A stretch of DNA of 64,000 nt from Georgenia sp. M64 (lineage in GTDB: Bacteria; Actinomycetota; Actinomycetes; Actinomycetales; Actinomycetaceae), in contig NZ_CP145809.1 of NCBI RefSeq assembly GCF_038049925.1, positions 3,196,599 to 3,260,598 on the forward strand, written 5' to 3'. The position numbers and the translations under genes were made by a program. Positions within the stretch are counted from its first letter, which is position 1. Every line of letters starts with the position of its first letter. The notes beneath the pieces are model-generated. The model searched no databases. It was given only the letters and a program-made list of their open reading frames with translations, and was not told the origin of the DNA. Shown piece by piece: positions 16,801-25,488 of this stretch.

Positions 16801-17382
16801 ATGGGCAAGCTGATCTACGCAGCCAACATCTCGCTCGACGGCTACCTCGAGGACGAGACCGGCTCCTTCGACTGGTCCGTGCCGGACGAGGAGGTGCACG
16901 CGTTCTGGAACGAGCACGAGCGGCACATCGGCACGTCGCTCTACGGCCGCCGCATGTACGAGACGATGCGTGTCTGGGAGGACGACGACTGGCTGACCGA
17001 CGAACCGGCCGTCGTCCGCGAGTACGCACGCATCTGGCGCGACGCCGACAAGGTCGTCTACTCCTCGACGCTCGCCGAGGTCTCGACGGGGCGGACGAGG
17101 ATCGAGCGGCAGTTCGACCCTGACGCGGTACGACAGCTCAAGGACACCTCCGAGGCGGACCTGAGCATCGGCGGCGCGACCATCGGAGCCGAGGCGTTCC
17201 GCCACGGGCTGGTCGACGAGTGCGTGCTGCTCCTGTGCCCCGTGACCGTGGGCGGCGGCAAGCCGGCACTGCCCCGGGGCGTCCGGCTCGACCTCGAGCT
17301 CCTGGACCACCGCCGGTTCCGCAACGGTGTGATCTACGTGCGCCACGCGGTACGAAGCGCTGCCTCGGGCCGGCGGCACTGA
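16801..17382 (+). CDS. dihydrofolate reductase family protein (RibD C-terminal domain)
   Basis: 193 residues, the full length of this family (COG0262). MGKLIYAANISLDGYLED at the start, LYGRRMYETMRVWED in the middle and DLSIGGATIGAEAFRHGLVDE near the end give the NADPH-binding fold of DHFR/RibD reductases. Substrate unknown; most such proteins are not true DHFRs. CGGAGG lies 5 bases upstream of ATG 16801. A truncated copy is at 3043. Confidence 0.85.
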   Translation: MGKLIYAANISLDGYLEDETGSFDWSVPDEEVHAFWNEHERHIGTSLYGRRMYETMRVWEDDDWLTDEPAVVREYARIWRDADKVVYSSTLAEVSTGRTRIERQFDPDAVRQLKDTSEADLSIGGATIGAEAFRHGLVDECVLLLCPVTVGGGKPALPRGVRLDLELLDHRRFRNGVIYVRHAVRSAASGRRH

Positions 17383-17480
17383 ATTGGCGGAGTGACCGCG
17401 GCGGTGGGCGTCTGATTGCTATGGTCCGAGCTGCCCAGGCGAGGGTTGGCCCTGCGACTGGCTGACCCATGGAGGTGCCG

Positions 17481-18272
17481 GTGTTGAGTGCCCGCACAGA
17501 GGCTCGGCGGCGACTGTCCCTCGCTCGGGTGGTGGCCGCGCTCTTCGCTCTCATCGCGGCCTTCATCCTGATGGGTCTGATCGACCTGTTGACGTTGCCC
17601 GGGTGGGTGAACCAGGACTTCGAGTGGGAGGTGCCGCTCGAAGCGAGCTGGGGGGCCCTCTTCACCTTCTTCCTCGCCGGCGCCTACGTGTGGGTGGCCC
17701 TGTACCCGCAGGCCCCATGGCCGGCCTTCGTACAGCTGGCGATCTCCGGGCTGGCCCTCCTCGTCAGCGCCGTGGCCGGGACCGACTGGCGACCTCTGGC
17801 CCTGGCGACCGGCGTCGCGGTGTCCGGGCTCCTCCTGTGGCGGCTCGTCGGCAGACCGGTTCCTGCCGTCCCCGGCGGCCGACCGTCGGCGCCCTGGGCG
17901 ATGCTGGCCGTCGCGGTGCTCGGGGTCCCGCTGTGGCTGCCCTACGCGTTGACGGCGTTCTCCCAGTCACGAGCCGGCGTGCTCGGCAGCATCACCCAGG
18001 GAATCGAGCACTGGCCGGTCCAGGGTGCGGTCGGCGTCGCCCTGATGGTCGGATCCCTCGCGCTGGCCGTCTGGGACGACGGACGTCCGCTGCTCCGGGT
18101 AGCCGTCAGCCTCTCCGCGGTCTACATCGGCATGGCGGAGCTCGCCTATCCCGACAGGGCCGGCGCCATGGGCAGCCTCCTCTGGGGGATCGGCGTCACG
18201 CTGTGGGGACTCCTCGTCGCCCTGATCGTCGTGCCCCGACGCGCCCACGCGGCACCCGCGCCCGGGCCCTAG
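17481..18272 (+). CDS. multi-pass membrane protein of unknown function
   Basis: About 263 residues with some seven or eight hydrophobic segments (VVAALFALIAAFILMGLIDL, ALFTFFLAGAYVWVALY, LALLVSAVAG and so on). The start is placed at GTG 17481 because GGAGG at 17471-17475 sits right before it; ATG 17469 is in frame but has no ribosome site. No known family recognised and no obvious operon partner. Confidence 0.7.
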   Translation: MLSARTEARRRLSLARVVAALFALIAAFILMGLIDLLTLPGWVNQDFEWEVPLEASWGALFTFFLAGAYVWVALYPQAPWPAFVQLAISGLALLVSAVAGTDWRPLALATGVAVSGLLLWRLVGRPVPAVPGGRPSAPWAMLAVAVLGVPLWLPYALTAFSQSRAGVLGSITQGIEHWPVQGAVGVALMVGSLALAVWDDGRPLLRVAVSLSAVYIGMAELAYPDRAGAMGSLLWGIGVTLWGLLVALIVVPRRAHAAPAPGP

Positions 18273-18361
18273 ACCACGTACGACAATCGCCTGGCCACGA
18301 CCCGACCGCCGGCCACACGCACCGACCAGCGGCATGCGCGCACCGAACGCGGCAGATCCGA

Positions 18362-18643
18362 TCACTGAGGCCGGTACGCGTCGGCGCGGTGCTCGATGCG
18401 TAGGACGACGGCCTCGCGCAGGTCGTCGTTGATCCGGTAGAGCACCCGGTAAGTCCCCCTTCGCGCGGCGTAGATGCCCGCCAGATCGCCGCGCAGCGGT
18501 TTGCCGACCCGGCGAGGGTTGACCACCAGGGCGCCAGTGAGGAACTCGACGACGGCCGCCGCCACGCCTTCGGTCAACCGGGATTGGATCGCACGGATCG
18601 CCGGCGGAGTCAGGACCAGCTCATAGGGTTCCGACCCGCTCAC
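18362..18643 (-). CDS. RelE/ParE family toxin
   Basis: 93 residues. YELVLTPPAIRAIQ, then VGKPLRGDLAGIYAARRGTYRVLYRI and VVLRIEHRADAYR are the standard strands of RelE-type ribosome-dependent mRNA interferases. Overlaps the antitoxin stop by four bases (ATGA). The basic residues in the R-R-G-T-Y-R-V strand and the C-terminal H-R-A-D-A-Y are retained, so it looks intact. Confidence 0.9.
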   Translation of the reverse strand: MSGSEPYELVLTPPAIRAIQSRLTEGVAAAVVEFLTGALVVNPRRVGKPLRGDLAGIYAARRGTYRVLYRINDDLREAVVLRIEHRADAYRPQ

Positions 18644-18906
18644 GGGCGCAACGCACGAACAGCATCAACGCCGCGCACAACGTCACCGGCGGCATACGCG
18701 CGGTCCGCCTCGCGGATGTCCGCGAGGGCTTCCGGGTCGCTGAGCACCGCGAGGGTCTCCTCGAGCTCGGCGAGATCCTCTGGGCTGACGATGACAGCAG
18801 CGGCACGACCGTTACGCGTCACGGTCACCCGCTCGTGCTCGCGCTCGACGCGGTCCACGACGTCACTGAAGTGGTCACGGACCTCACGAAGCGGCTCCAT
18901 ACTCAT
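18640..18906 (-). CDS. Phd/YefM family antitoxin
   Basis: 88 residues. MEPLREVRDHFSDVVDRVE and RVTVTRNGRAAAVIVSPEDLAELEETL are the typical Phd/YefM DNA-binding fold, and the acidic tail neutralises the toxin. Both ATG 18906 and ATG 18900 are possible. A perfect 12-base palindrome sits just before the start, and a promoter that would give a leaderless message can be drawn (see next entry). Confidence 0.9.
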   Translation of the reverse strand: MSMEPLREVRDHFSDVVDRVEREHERVTVTRNGRAAAVIVSPEDLAELEETLAVLSDPEALADIREADRAYAAGDVVRGVDAVRALRP

Positions 18907-18908
18907 GA

Positions 18909-18942
18909 CCACAATTGTGGCGCTCGAGAAGCTGTACGGCAA
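18909..18942 (-). promoter_or_regulatory. promoter and operator of the Phd-RelE operon
   Basis: CCACAATTGTGG at 18909-18920 is a perfect palindrome. On the minus strand TTGCCG (18942-18937), 17 bases, then CACAAT (18919-18914) makes a good sigma-70-type promoter, with transcription starting close to the ATG at 18906. The palindrome overlaps the -10, which fits autorepression by the antitoxin. Confidence 0.6.
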
Positions 18943-19173
18943 CCCGCTTGGCTGCAACAGGGTCCGCCCACCGGAGACCAAAGCTCGGTGACGGGGCCGC
19001 TTGCCACGGGACCGCGCCCATCCATGATTTCGAAGGGCGGCATGAGCGGATGCCAGCGCCTCTGACCTCTAACTCGCTCCGCCCGCGAAGCCCTCTTCAT
19101 CGGCCACCCAGGCGGACCCCTCGATACGGCGGCAAGGGTGCTCTCGAAAGACCGCGCGGAGTACGTTGCCAGC

Positions 19174-19761
19174 ATGCCTGACCTCACGATCAAGGCGCTC
19201 AGCCCGGCGACGTTCGAGGACTTCGCCGCTCTCCTCGAGCGGAACGGGGGGATGTACGCCAGCTGCTGGTGCACGAAGTTCCATCCTGGCTGCGCCGAGA
19301 AGGGCCAGAGCGCCGAGGCGAACCGGGCACTGAAGCAACGGCTGGTGGCCGAGGGGCTCGCGCACGCGGCGCTGGTCTACGACGGTGAGCGGGCCGTCGC
19401 CTGGGCGCAGTACGGATCACCCGAGGAGTTGCCCAGCATCCAACACCGCAAGGAGTACATCGCCACTGCCGAGCGCTTGCCCGACTACCGCGTCACCTGC
19501 ATCCAGGTCGAGCGCGGCCGGCGCGGGCAGGGCCTGGCGGCACTCGCCCTGCGCGGAGCCGTCGAGCTGATCGCGCAGGCCGGCGGCGGCCTGGTCGAGG
19601 GCTACCCGCACGACACCGGCGGGGTCCGGAAGAAGAACTCGTCATTCCTCTACAACGGCACTCGCACCATGTACGAGCGCGAGGGCTTCACCTACGACCG
19701 GCCCAAGGGCCAGGTCAACTGCGTGATGGTGCGCGAGGTGGCACCCAGCACGCGCGACTAG
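19174..19761 (+). CDS. GNAT family N-acetyltransferase
   Basis: 195 residues from ATG 19174 (MPDLTIKALSP). The acetyl-CoA loop is visible as QVERGRRGQGLAALAL (the R/Q-x-x-G-x-G/A pattern), followed by MYEREGFTYDR near the end. SCWCTKFH near residue 30 is found in a subgroup of uncharacterised actinobacterial acetyltransferases. Single gene; substrate unknown. Confidence 0.85.
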   Translation: MPDLTIKALSPATFEDFAALLERNGGMYASCWCTKFHPGCAEKGQSAEANRALKQRLVAEGLAHAALVYDGERAVAWAQYGSPEELPSIQHRKEYIATAERLPDYRVTCIQVERGRRGQGLAALALRGAVELIAQAGGGLVEGYPHDTGGVRKKNSSFLYNGTRTMYEREGFTYDRPKGQVNCVMVREVAPSTRD

Positions 19762-21108
19762 ACCAGTCCAGCGCTTGACGCGGAGACGACGGCTCCCGCC
19801 ACCGCGCGCATCCGCCCAGGCAAGTGCGTTCAAGGCGACCCGCGGTCGGCGCCAGTGCTGTGACGCCTGTGCTTCGATGGGGCGATGGCCAGTCAGGACC
19901 AGGAGTTGCGCTTCGCCAGCGCCAGCCGCGACATTTCGGCCGGTGCCGGCCAGATCTTCGAGCTCATCGCTGACCCGTCTCTGCAGCCTCGCTGGGATGG
20001 CAATGACAATCTGTCTGAGGCGCCTACCGGTCAGCGAGTCCGCGCTGTCGGCGATGTCTTCACCATGACCCTCACCGGAGGGCAGGTCCGGGAGAACCAC
20101 GTGGTCGAGTTCGACGAGGGCGTCCGCATCGCCTGGCGACCTGCCGAGCCGGGTCAGGAACCGCCGGGCCACCTGTGGCGATGCGAACTCGAGCCGATCG
20201 ACTCGTCGAGTACGCGGGTTACCCATACCTACGACTGGACGCAGTTGACCGATGACAGCCGGATCTCACGTGTTGAGCGTCAGGACATCGGTAACACTTG
20301 ATGTGTCAGGACATCGGTGACAGTGGCGCGGCCGTGATGCTGCCTGGATGGGCAGAGATGATGGCCGCGAGATCGATCCGGAGCTGGCGGCGGCGGTGCT
20401 CGCCTATGTGGCTGGCGAGCCGGTCAACGTCAGCGTGATGTGCCGGCGGCTCGGCGTCTCACGCAAGACGTTCTACAAGTACGCCGCCCGGTACGCCGAG
20501 CGGGGCCTGGCCGGGTTCACCCAGGACTCGCGTCGCCCGCGGACGAGCCCGAGCAGGACCACGCCGGCGGATGCCGACGCGATCGTCGCGGCCCGCGCGG
20601 AGCTCAAGGCGTCGGGGTTCGACTACGGGGCCTGGGCGATCCGGACCCACCTGACCGAGCACCGAGGACCGACCCGCGAGGGGGCAGGGTCGCCGGTGCC
20701 GTCGGAGGCCACGATCAACCGGGTCCTGGCCGTGCGCGGACTGCGCGAACTGGTCCCGGCCCGGCGCCCGCGCAGCTCGTGGACGCGCTTCGAGCGCGAG
20801 AAGGTCAACAGCCTGTGGCAGATGGACGGCTTCGACGTCACCCTCGGCGACGGCCAGCAGGTGGTCGTCATCCACGTCAGTGACGACTGCTCCCGCAAGG
20901 ACCTCGCCCTGCACGTCGCCCCCTCCGAGAGCGGCGCGGCGGCCTGGGAGGCGTTCGTCAAGGCCAGCGCCGAGCACGGACTGCCGATGGAGCTCCTGAC
21001 CGACAACGCCCGGGCGTTCAACGGCTCCCGGATGGGCTTCGTCTCCCAGATGGAGAAGAACACCCTGGACTGAGGGATTGAATCCGGACCGCTGATTGCT
21101 GCTTCTTT

Positions 21109-21993
21109 TCAGGCGGCTCTGTGCGTTTCGTACCAGGCGTGCTCGACCTCGTTCGGTGTGCGATACCCGAGGGTCGAGTGGAGCCGCTTTTGATTGTACC
21201 GCAGCTCAATGTACCGGGTGATATCTCGGACGGCGTGACCCCGGGTGGGATAGGCGGTACGGTGAACTCGCTCGACCTTCAGGGTCGCGTTGAAAGATTC
21301 GGCCCAGGCGTTATCGTAGCAAATGCCGGTGCGCCCGACCGAACGGGTCACGCCGACCGCGGCGGTGAACTCAGCGAACGCCGCCGACGTGTATTGCGTG
21401 CCCCGGTCGGAATGAAAGATGGTCACGCCGGGGCGGATATGACCATTCCTGTTCGCCATACCCAAGGCGTCGGTGACGAGCTCGGTGCGCATGTGCTCGG
21501 CCAGCGCGTAGCCGACGACCTTCTTGGAGAAGCAGTCGAGCACGGTGGCCAGGTACACCCAGCCCTGCCAGGAGGGGATGTACGTGATATCGCCGACGAG
21601 CTTTGCCCCGGGCTCGGTGGCGGTGAAGTCCCGCTCGAGCAAGTCGGGCAGGTCACCGGCGTCCGAGGCGATCGTGGTCACCGGTCCCTTAGCGCGCGGC
21701 TGACAAGCCACCAGGCCGCGTTCGGCCATGATCGCCCGGACAGTCTGCTCGTCGCAGTACCGGCCCGTGCGGGCCAGCGCGGCGGCGATGCGGCGGTAGC
21801 CGTAGGTGCCGTCGGAATCGGCGAAGAGGTGCTCGATGACCTCGCCGAGCTCGGCCCGCCACCGCGCGGTGGCCGACGGTGCCCGGTCCCTCCACTCGTA
21901 GTAGCCGGCCCGGGACACCTGCGCCCAGGAGCACATGTTCCGCACGGAGTAGTTGCCTTCCTCGCTGGAGATGAACGCGAACTTCGCGCTCAC
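21109..21993 (-). CDS. IS3-type transposase, OrfB (DDE integrase core)
   Basis: 294 residues. N-terminal HTH_21 region (SRAGYYEWRDR, YGYRRIAAAL), then the rve core with DDE residues in GDITYIPS, FHSDRGTQYTS and YDNAWAESFNATLK, and the usual C-terminal YNQKRLHSTLGYRTPNE. Starts at GTG 21993, overlapping the orfA stop by four bases; AAGGAG lies 5 bases before it. OrfB therefore seems to be made by translational coupling rather than only by the frameshift common in this family. Confidence 0.95.
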   Translation of the reverse strand: MSAKFAFISSEEGNYSVRNMCSWAQVSRAGYYEWRDRAPSATARWRAELGEVIEHLFADSDGTYGYRRIAAALARTGRYCDEQTVRAIMAERGLVACQPRAKGPVTTIASDAGDLPDLLERDFTATEPGAKLVGDITYIPSWQGWVYLATVLDCFSKKVVGYALAEHMRTELVTDALGMANRNGHIRPGVTIFHSDRGTQYTSAAFAEFTAAVGVTRSVGRTGICYDNAWAESFNATLKVERVHRTAYPTRGHAVRDITRYIELRYNQKRLHSTLGYRTPNEVEHAWYETHRAA

Positions 21994-22274
21994 CGGTACT
22001 CCTTCGCGAAGAAGGCCGCCGCTTTTCCCAGGAACTCACGCTCGGCTTTCAGGTCACGGACCTCTTTACGCAACCGAGCCAGTTCATTCCGTTCCGACTC
22101 GGTCACCTCCGGCTCCTCCCCGGCGTGCTCGCGCCGATACGCATTGACCCAGTTCCGTAACGTCTCCGCGCCAACGCCGAACTCGCGCGCCACGTCGGCG
22201 ACCGTCCGCGAGGAACTAATGACCGCGCGCACCGCCTCGGTCTTGAACTCCGGAGTGAACTTTCGTGGAGCCAT
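21990..22274 (-). CDS. IS3-type transposase, OrfA (HTH protein)
   Basis: 94 residues from ATG 22274 (MAPRKFTPEFKTEAVRAV). HTH in TVADVAREFGVGAETLRNWV, then a leucine-zipper coiled coil (ERNELARLRKEVRDLKAEREFL). This is the standard DNA-binding partner of IS3-type elements. Upstream in-frame codons reach into the terminal repeat and are probably not translated. Confidence 0.93.
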   Translation of the reverse strand: MAPRKFTPEFKTEAVRAVISSSRTVADVAREFGVGAETLRNWVNAYRREHAGEEPEVTESERNELARLRKEVRDLKAEREFLGKAAAFFAKEYR

Positions 22275-22944
22275 CGAATCCCTTCCAATTCTCCCAAGGA
22301 TTCTACCTTGGGGGTCCTGGTCCAGATTCAATCCCTCACCTCACCCGCGCGCTCGGGGTCCGCCAGATCGCCTCCCGGCAGAACCATCCCCAGACCGCGG
22401 GCAAGAACGAACGCGCCCACCAACGCTTCCGCAAGTGGTTGCGCGCCCGACCTCTCCCCTCGAGCCCGTCCCACCTCCAAGCGCTGGTGGAGGACTACCG
22501 GCACGGCTACAACCACCGGCAAAACCGGGTCCTGGGCGGGCTCACCCCCGCCCAGCGCTACATCCTCGGCCCGGTCGCCGGACCGGCCGCGGAGGCTGCC
22601 ACGACGCGCATCCTGGGACGCCAGGTCTCGATCAACGGCCTCACCACCATCGACGGCCACAGGTTCTTCGTGGGCAAGCGCTACGCCCTCAAACCCACCG
22701 TCGTGGTCCAGGTCGGCGCCGAGTTCACCTTCTACGTCGGCAACATCCTCGCCGCCGAGTTCACCCTCAACCCCAACCGCAGCTACCAGCTCAAGAGGCC
22801 CAAACTGTCACCGATGTCCTGACACATAACTGTTACCGATGTCCTGACACATAACACAGCCGGATCTCACGCGCTCGGGCAACCACGGCAGAGAAACTTC
22901 AGAACTCCCTGGACCGACTCGCGGCCGTGGCCGAGGGTCGGTGA

Positions 22945-23300
22945 CCGCGCACGCTTCTGGGCGCAATAGAGCGCACGCCATCTGCGGCATGTCCGGACGT
23001 CGATGGAGACCCGATCGGGGCCAGCGGGTAGAGGACTTCGGACGGTGGGGCTGTAGGTCAAGAACCTCCCCAAGGCTGAGACTGCGACTACGAAGACGCG
23101 CCCCGGACAGGCGACGTAGAAGATGGAAGGCCTGAGCGGATGTCGTCGAGGCTTGCGCTCTGAGCGGGTAAACAAGCGTCACACGCCGGCACGACGAAGA
23201 ACGAGTCTCCCCGGCTTGGACGGTGAGCTTGCCGAATAACGTTGCGGCGGGTCCGTGCCCCGTCAAACGAGCAAGGTGACTGGCTTAGGTTCGGCCGTAC
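22945..23300. other. 356-bp gap, no gene seen
   Basis: After the end of the SRPBCC pseudogene neither strand holds a frame with believable protein content. The first 40 bases still resemble the sequence after the intact SRPBCC copy (GACCGCG-ACGCT-CTGGGCG). Confidence 0.5.
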
Positions 23301-23306
23301 GATAAT
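23276..23306 (+). promoter_or_regulatory. possible promoter of the nuclease-like gene
   Basis: GTGACT at 23276-23281 and GATAAT at 23301-23306, 19 bases apart. The ATG at 23315 lies 8 bases after the -10, so the message would have almost no leader. Confidence 0.35.
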
Positions 23307-23314
23307 CTCGACCT

Positions 23315-24829
23315 ATGCCGGTGCCGACCGACCCAACCTATAGCGAAGTTGCTCGTCATATTCAGAAATACGACCACGAGAAGCTCTTGCGTGAGATCGC
23401 GCGAATGGCCGCACGTGAAGCGAACCGAAAAATGGCCGGCGCGTCTGTCGAAATTCCCGAAACGGCGTTCGCGTTCGCGGCGGTTGCCCGCACGGCGATT
23501 GCCGAAGCACGGGCCACCGCGATATCGGCCGGCTTACGGTCGCGGAGGCGAAAGAAGGGGCGCGGTACGCGCACGCCTGGGCCGGACCAAGTTCGCCGAC
23601 TGTGCGATGAGATGATCCGAGTGTGGTCGCCGGAACACATGGCTGCAGCATCGACGAGTCTCGGGATGGTGTTGGCGCCGTTCGCCTTCGAGCAGTTCGG
23701 GCAACAGTGGTCTGCGATGGAAAACTTGGCTCGCGCGCACAGCTTATTCGCCGATGCCCACGCTAGGCACCCCGACCTGCCCGACAGCGCTGCATGGGCG
23801 GATGTGCTCGGAGTCAACTTGGACGGTTTCATGCGCACTGGCTTCGGGCTGTACGTCGCGATGCTGCAGAACGAAGGCCAGGTGTCCCGAGATGTCCTCG
23901 CGCGGAGTGACGTTCGGCCCATCTGGGAACCGCTCAGTCCTGCCGAAGTGTTCACCGTCGTTGATAACCACTTCGCACAAGAATTCGTGAAACACCACGC
24001 GATCAGTGCTGATGCGCAGAAGCCCGGCTGGGAGAAGTGGTCGTTCAACTCGCTCACCGCCAGACCCCTCATCACTTTCGGCAACGACCTTGTGGCGCCT
24101 ATTCCGCATTTTCTCGTAGACCGGATCAGCTCCACCGGCCTTTGGTACATCGGTCAGGAGGCCTGGGGCACTACCTTCACCGATGCGGTTGGAGGGGCGT
24201 TCGAGGATTACGTCGGCCAGAATCTCGACCTCATCTCCGCTGCCATCGTGCTGCCTGAGATCAAGTACTCCACTCCGACCGGCGACGCGCTGAGCTGTGA
24301 CTGGTTCGTCGTCACCGACGAAGCCGTCATCCTGGTCGAAGTGAAATGCGCTCGGCCGCTTTTCGGTAGCCGTACCGGAGAAATTGCTGCGTTTGATGAC
24401 GCGGACAAGAAGATCGGAAAAGCCGTACAACAGCTCGAGAGCACCGCCGGCCTCATCAAGGGCCGCCACCCTGCCTTCGCTGGCATTCCGCGTGACCGTC
24501 CCCTTCTCGGTCTAGTCGTCACTCTCGAGCCGCACTATCTGCGCGAGACGGCCCGTGACGACATCCTGGAGAGCGCCGTGCTACCCATCTCGATCGCATG
24601 GGCACATGAACTGGAGAACGCGACCGCCCAACTCCGGACCGCTCCCGACGCCGGCAGGCAACTTCTCGAAGCGCTAACACCGAACACCGGCCCCCTTAAG
24701 GTATCCGGGTCGCTCTCCAACATCTCGCGCTCGAAGGATGCAGTTAAGAACCCCATCGTCGACGCGAGCTGGGACGCATGGGCGACCTGGCCAGCAATCG
24801 ACCGACTTGGAAGCAGGCCGACAAGTTGA
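23315..24829 (+). CDS. PD-(D/E)XK nuclease-like protein, uncharacterised
   Basis: 504 residues. The middle region reads GAFEDYVGQNLDL (helix with E), then LSCDWFVVTDEAVILVEVKCARP: an Asp followed 14 residues later by E-V-K, the pattern of PD-(D/E)XK nucleases, here like the NERD/Mrr-type core. The long N-terminal half is helical with a basic patch (RSRRRKKGRGTR) and no recognised domain. GC is lower than in the flanking metabolic genes. It stands in a run of island genes. A DNA- or RNA-cutting defence role is plausible but unproven. Confidence 0.6.
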   Translation: MPVPTDPTYSEVARHIQKYDHEKLLREIARMAAREANRKMAGASVEIPETAFAFAAVARTAIAEARATAISAGLRSRRRKKGRGTRTPGPDQVRRLCDEMIRVWSPEHMAAASTSLGMVLAPFAFEQFGQQWSAMENLARAHSLFADAHARHPDLPDSAAWADVLGVNLDGFMRTGFGLYVAMLQNEGQVSRDVLARSDVRPIWEPLSPAEVFTVVDNHFAQEFVKHHAISADAQKPGWEKWSFNSLTARPLITFGNDLVAPIPHFLVDRISSTGLWYIGQEAWGTTFTDAVGGAFEDYVGQNLDLISAAIVLPEIKYSTPTGDALSCDWFVVTDEAVILVEVKCARPLFGSRTGEIAAFDDADKKIGKAVQQLESTAGLIKGRHPAFAGIPRDRPLLGLVVTLEPHYLRETARDDILESAVLPISIAWAHELENATAQLRTAPDAGRQLLEALTPNTGPLKVSGSLSNISRSKDAVKNPIVDASWDAWATWPAIDRLGSRPTS

Positions 24830-25040
24830 GCCACACGATGTCGGTGGCCCGCAACGTCGGGCCGTGCCGCTGGACGCGTGCAACCGTGCCGTGGCGTCGT
24901 GACGCAGTCGGAATGCACTCAATGGGATTTGCGGAGATCGCGGTAAATACCAAGCGACTAGCGTCGCTCCGATCGGGTGATCGCCTCATGAATGCCGTAC
25001 GCGCCGTGTTCCGGTAGTTGCGAAGGGCTTCTCGCTGGTC

Positions 25041-25361
25041 GTGACCGGAGCCGAGGGAACCCAGTTCTTTGGCTTGAGAGTACGCCGGGACTTCTCGGAT
25101 CGAGATTCCCGCGCCGACGTCGACTTGTTTGTACGTGCGAGGGTCGAGTTGGTCGCCGGGAAGCGACTTGTGACGCGCAGCACCCAGCAGGGTGCCTTCC
25201 CCATGGAGACAACCTGCACGTGGGAGCCCGTCGGCTTAAGTGGTGCTTCGGTCCGCCTGCGCGAACCGCGGCGAGCTGCACGGATTGGCTTCGGTGGCCG
25301 CACTCCCGTTGCTTGCAGCAGCGATCAGGACGAGCGAGCGAACAAGATCTCGCCCACTTAG
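25041..25361 (+). CDS. hypothetical protein, doubtful
   Basis: 106 codons from GTG 25041. The sequence looks protein-like (VRRDFSDRDSRADVDLFVRARVELVAGKRLVTR) and third positions are fairly GC-rich, but no family is recognised and there is no ribosome site. It could be the remnant of a longer gene; the frame is open back to 24981 without a good start. Confidence 0.3.
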   Translation: MTGAEGTQFFGLRVRRDFSDRDSRADVDLFVRARVELVAGKRLVTRSTQQGAFPMETTCTWEPVGLSGASVRLREPRRAARIGFGGRTPVACSSDQDERANKISPT

Positions 25362-25488
25362 CCGAGTCCTGACGACCTGCTGACCTCGCGTTGCCCGGCA
25401 TCAGGAAGCTGATCTTGGGTTTGCCCGCCGCGCACGCCCTTCCAGGCTGAACCGTTCATCGTCGCCGAGGCGACGGCCATAGCACGGC

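Larger units (their letters stand above)
21071..22338 (-). mobile_element. IS3-type insertion sequence, apparently complete
   Basis: 1268 bp with imperfect terminal inverted repeats TGAGGGATTGAATCCGGACC (left) and TGAGGGATTGAATCTGGACC (right, complement). Two overlapping genes, orfA and orfB, lie on the minus strand. No clear 3-bp target duplication is seen at the join with the IS481-type transposase gene. Confidence 0.9.
20348..22822 (+). pseudogene. IS481-type transposase split by the IS3-type element
   Basis: The first part (20348-21070) has an N-terminal HTH (VSVMCRRLGVSRKTFYKYAARY) and the first two catalytic aspartates (WQMDGFDV and LTDNARAFNG). The last part (22339-22822) begins LTRALGVRQIASRQNHPQTAGKNERAH with the third catalytic residue, E, in KNERAH. 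The two parts join in one reading frame once the insert is removed. Confidence 0.85.
20271..22856 (+). mobile_element. IS481-type insertion sequence, itself interrupted
   Basis: Ends are TGTT...AACA, with GTCAGGACATCGGTAACA inside both ends as an inverted repeat; each end carries a second copy of the GTCAGGACATCGGT motif further in. The flanking 15-base direct repeat CAGCCGGATCTCACG is within the range known for IS481-type elements. Without the IS3-type insert it would be about 1.3 kb. Confidence 0.85.
19885..22944 (+). pseudogene. SRPBCC family gene interrupted by nested insertion elements
   Basis: Codons up to 20270 match the intact copy at 1275-1733 almost throughout; the last 24 codons resume after the insertion at 22872 and end with TGA at 22942-22944. 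A 15-base target duplication (20256-20270 and 22857-22871) marks the insertion. Excision of the element would restore a full reading frame, so the gene was intact when it was hit. Confidence 0.9.
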
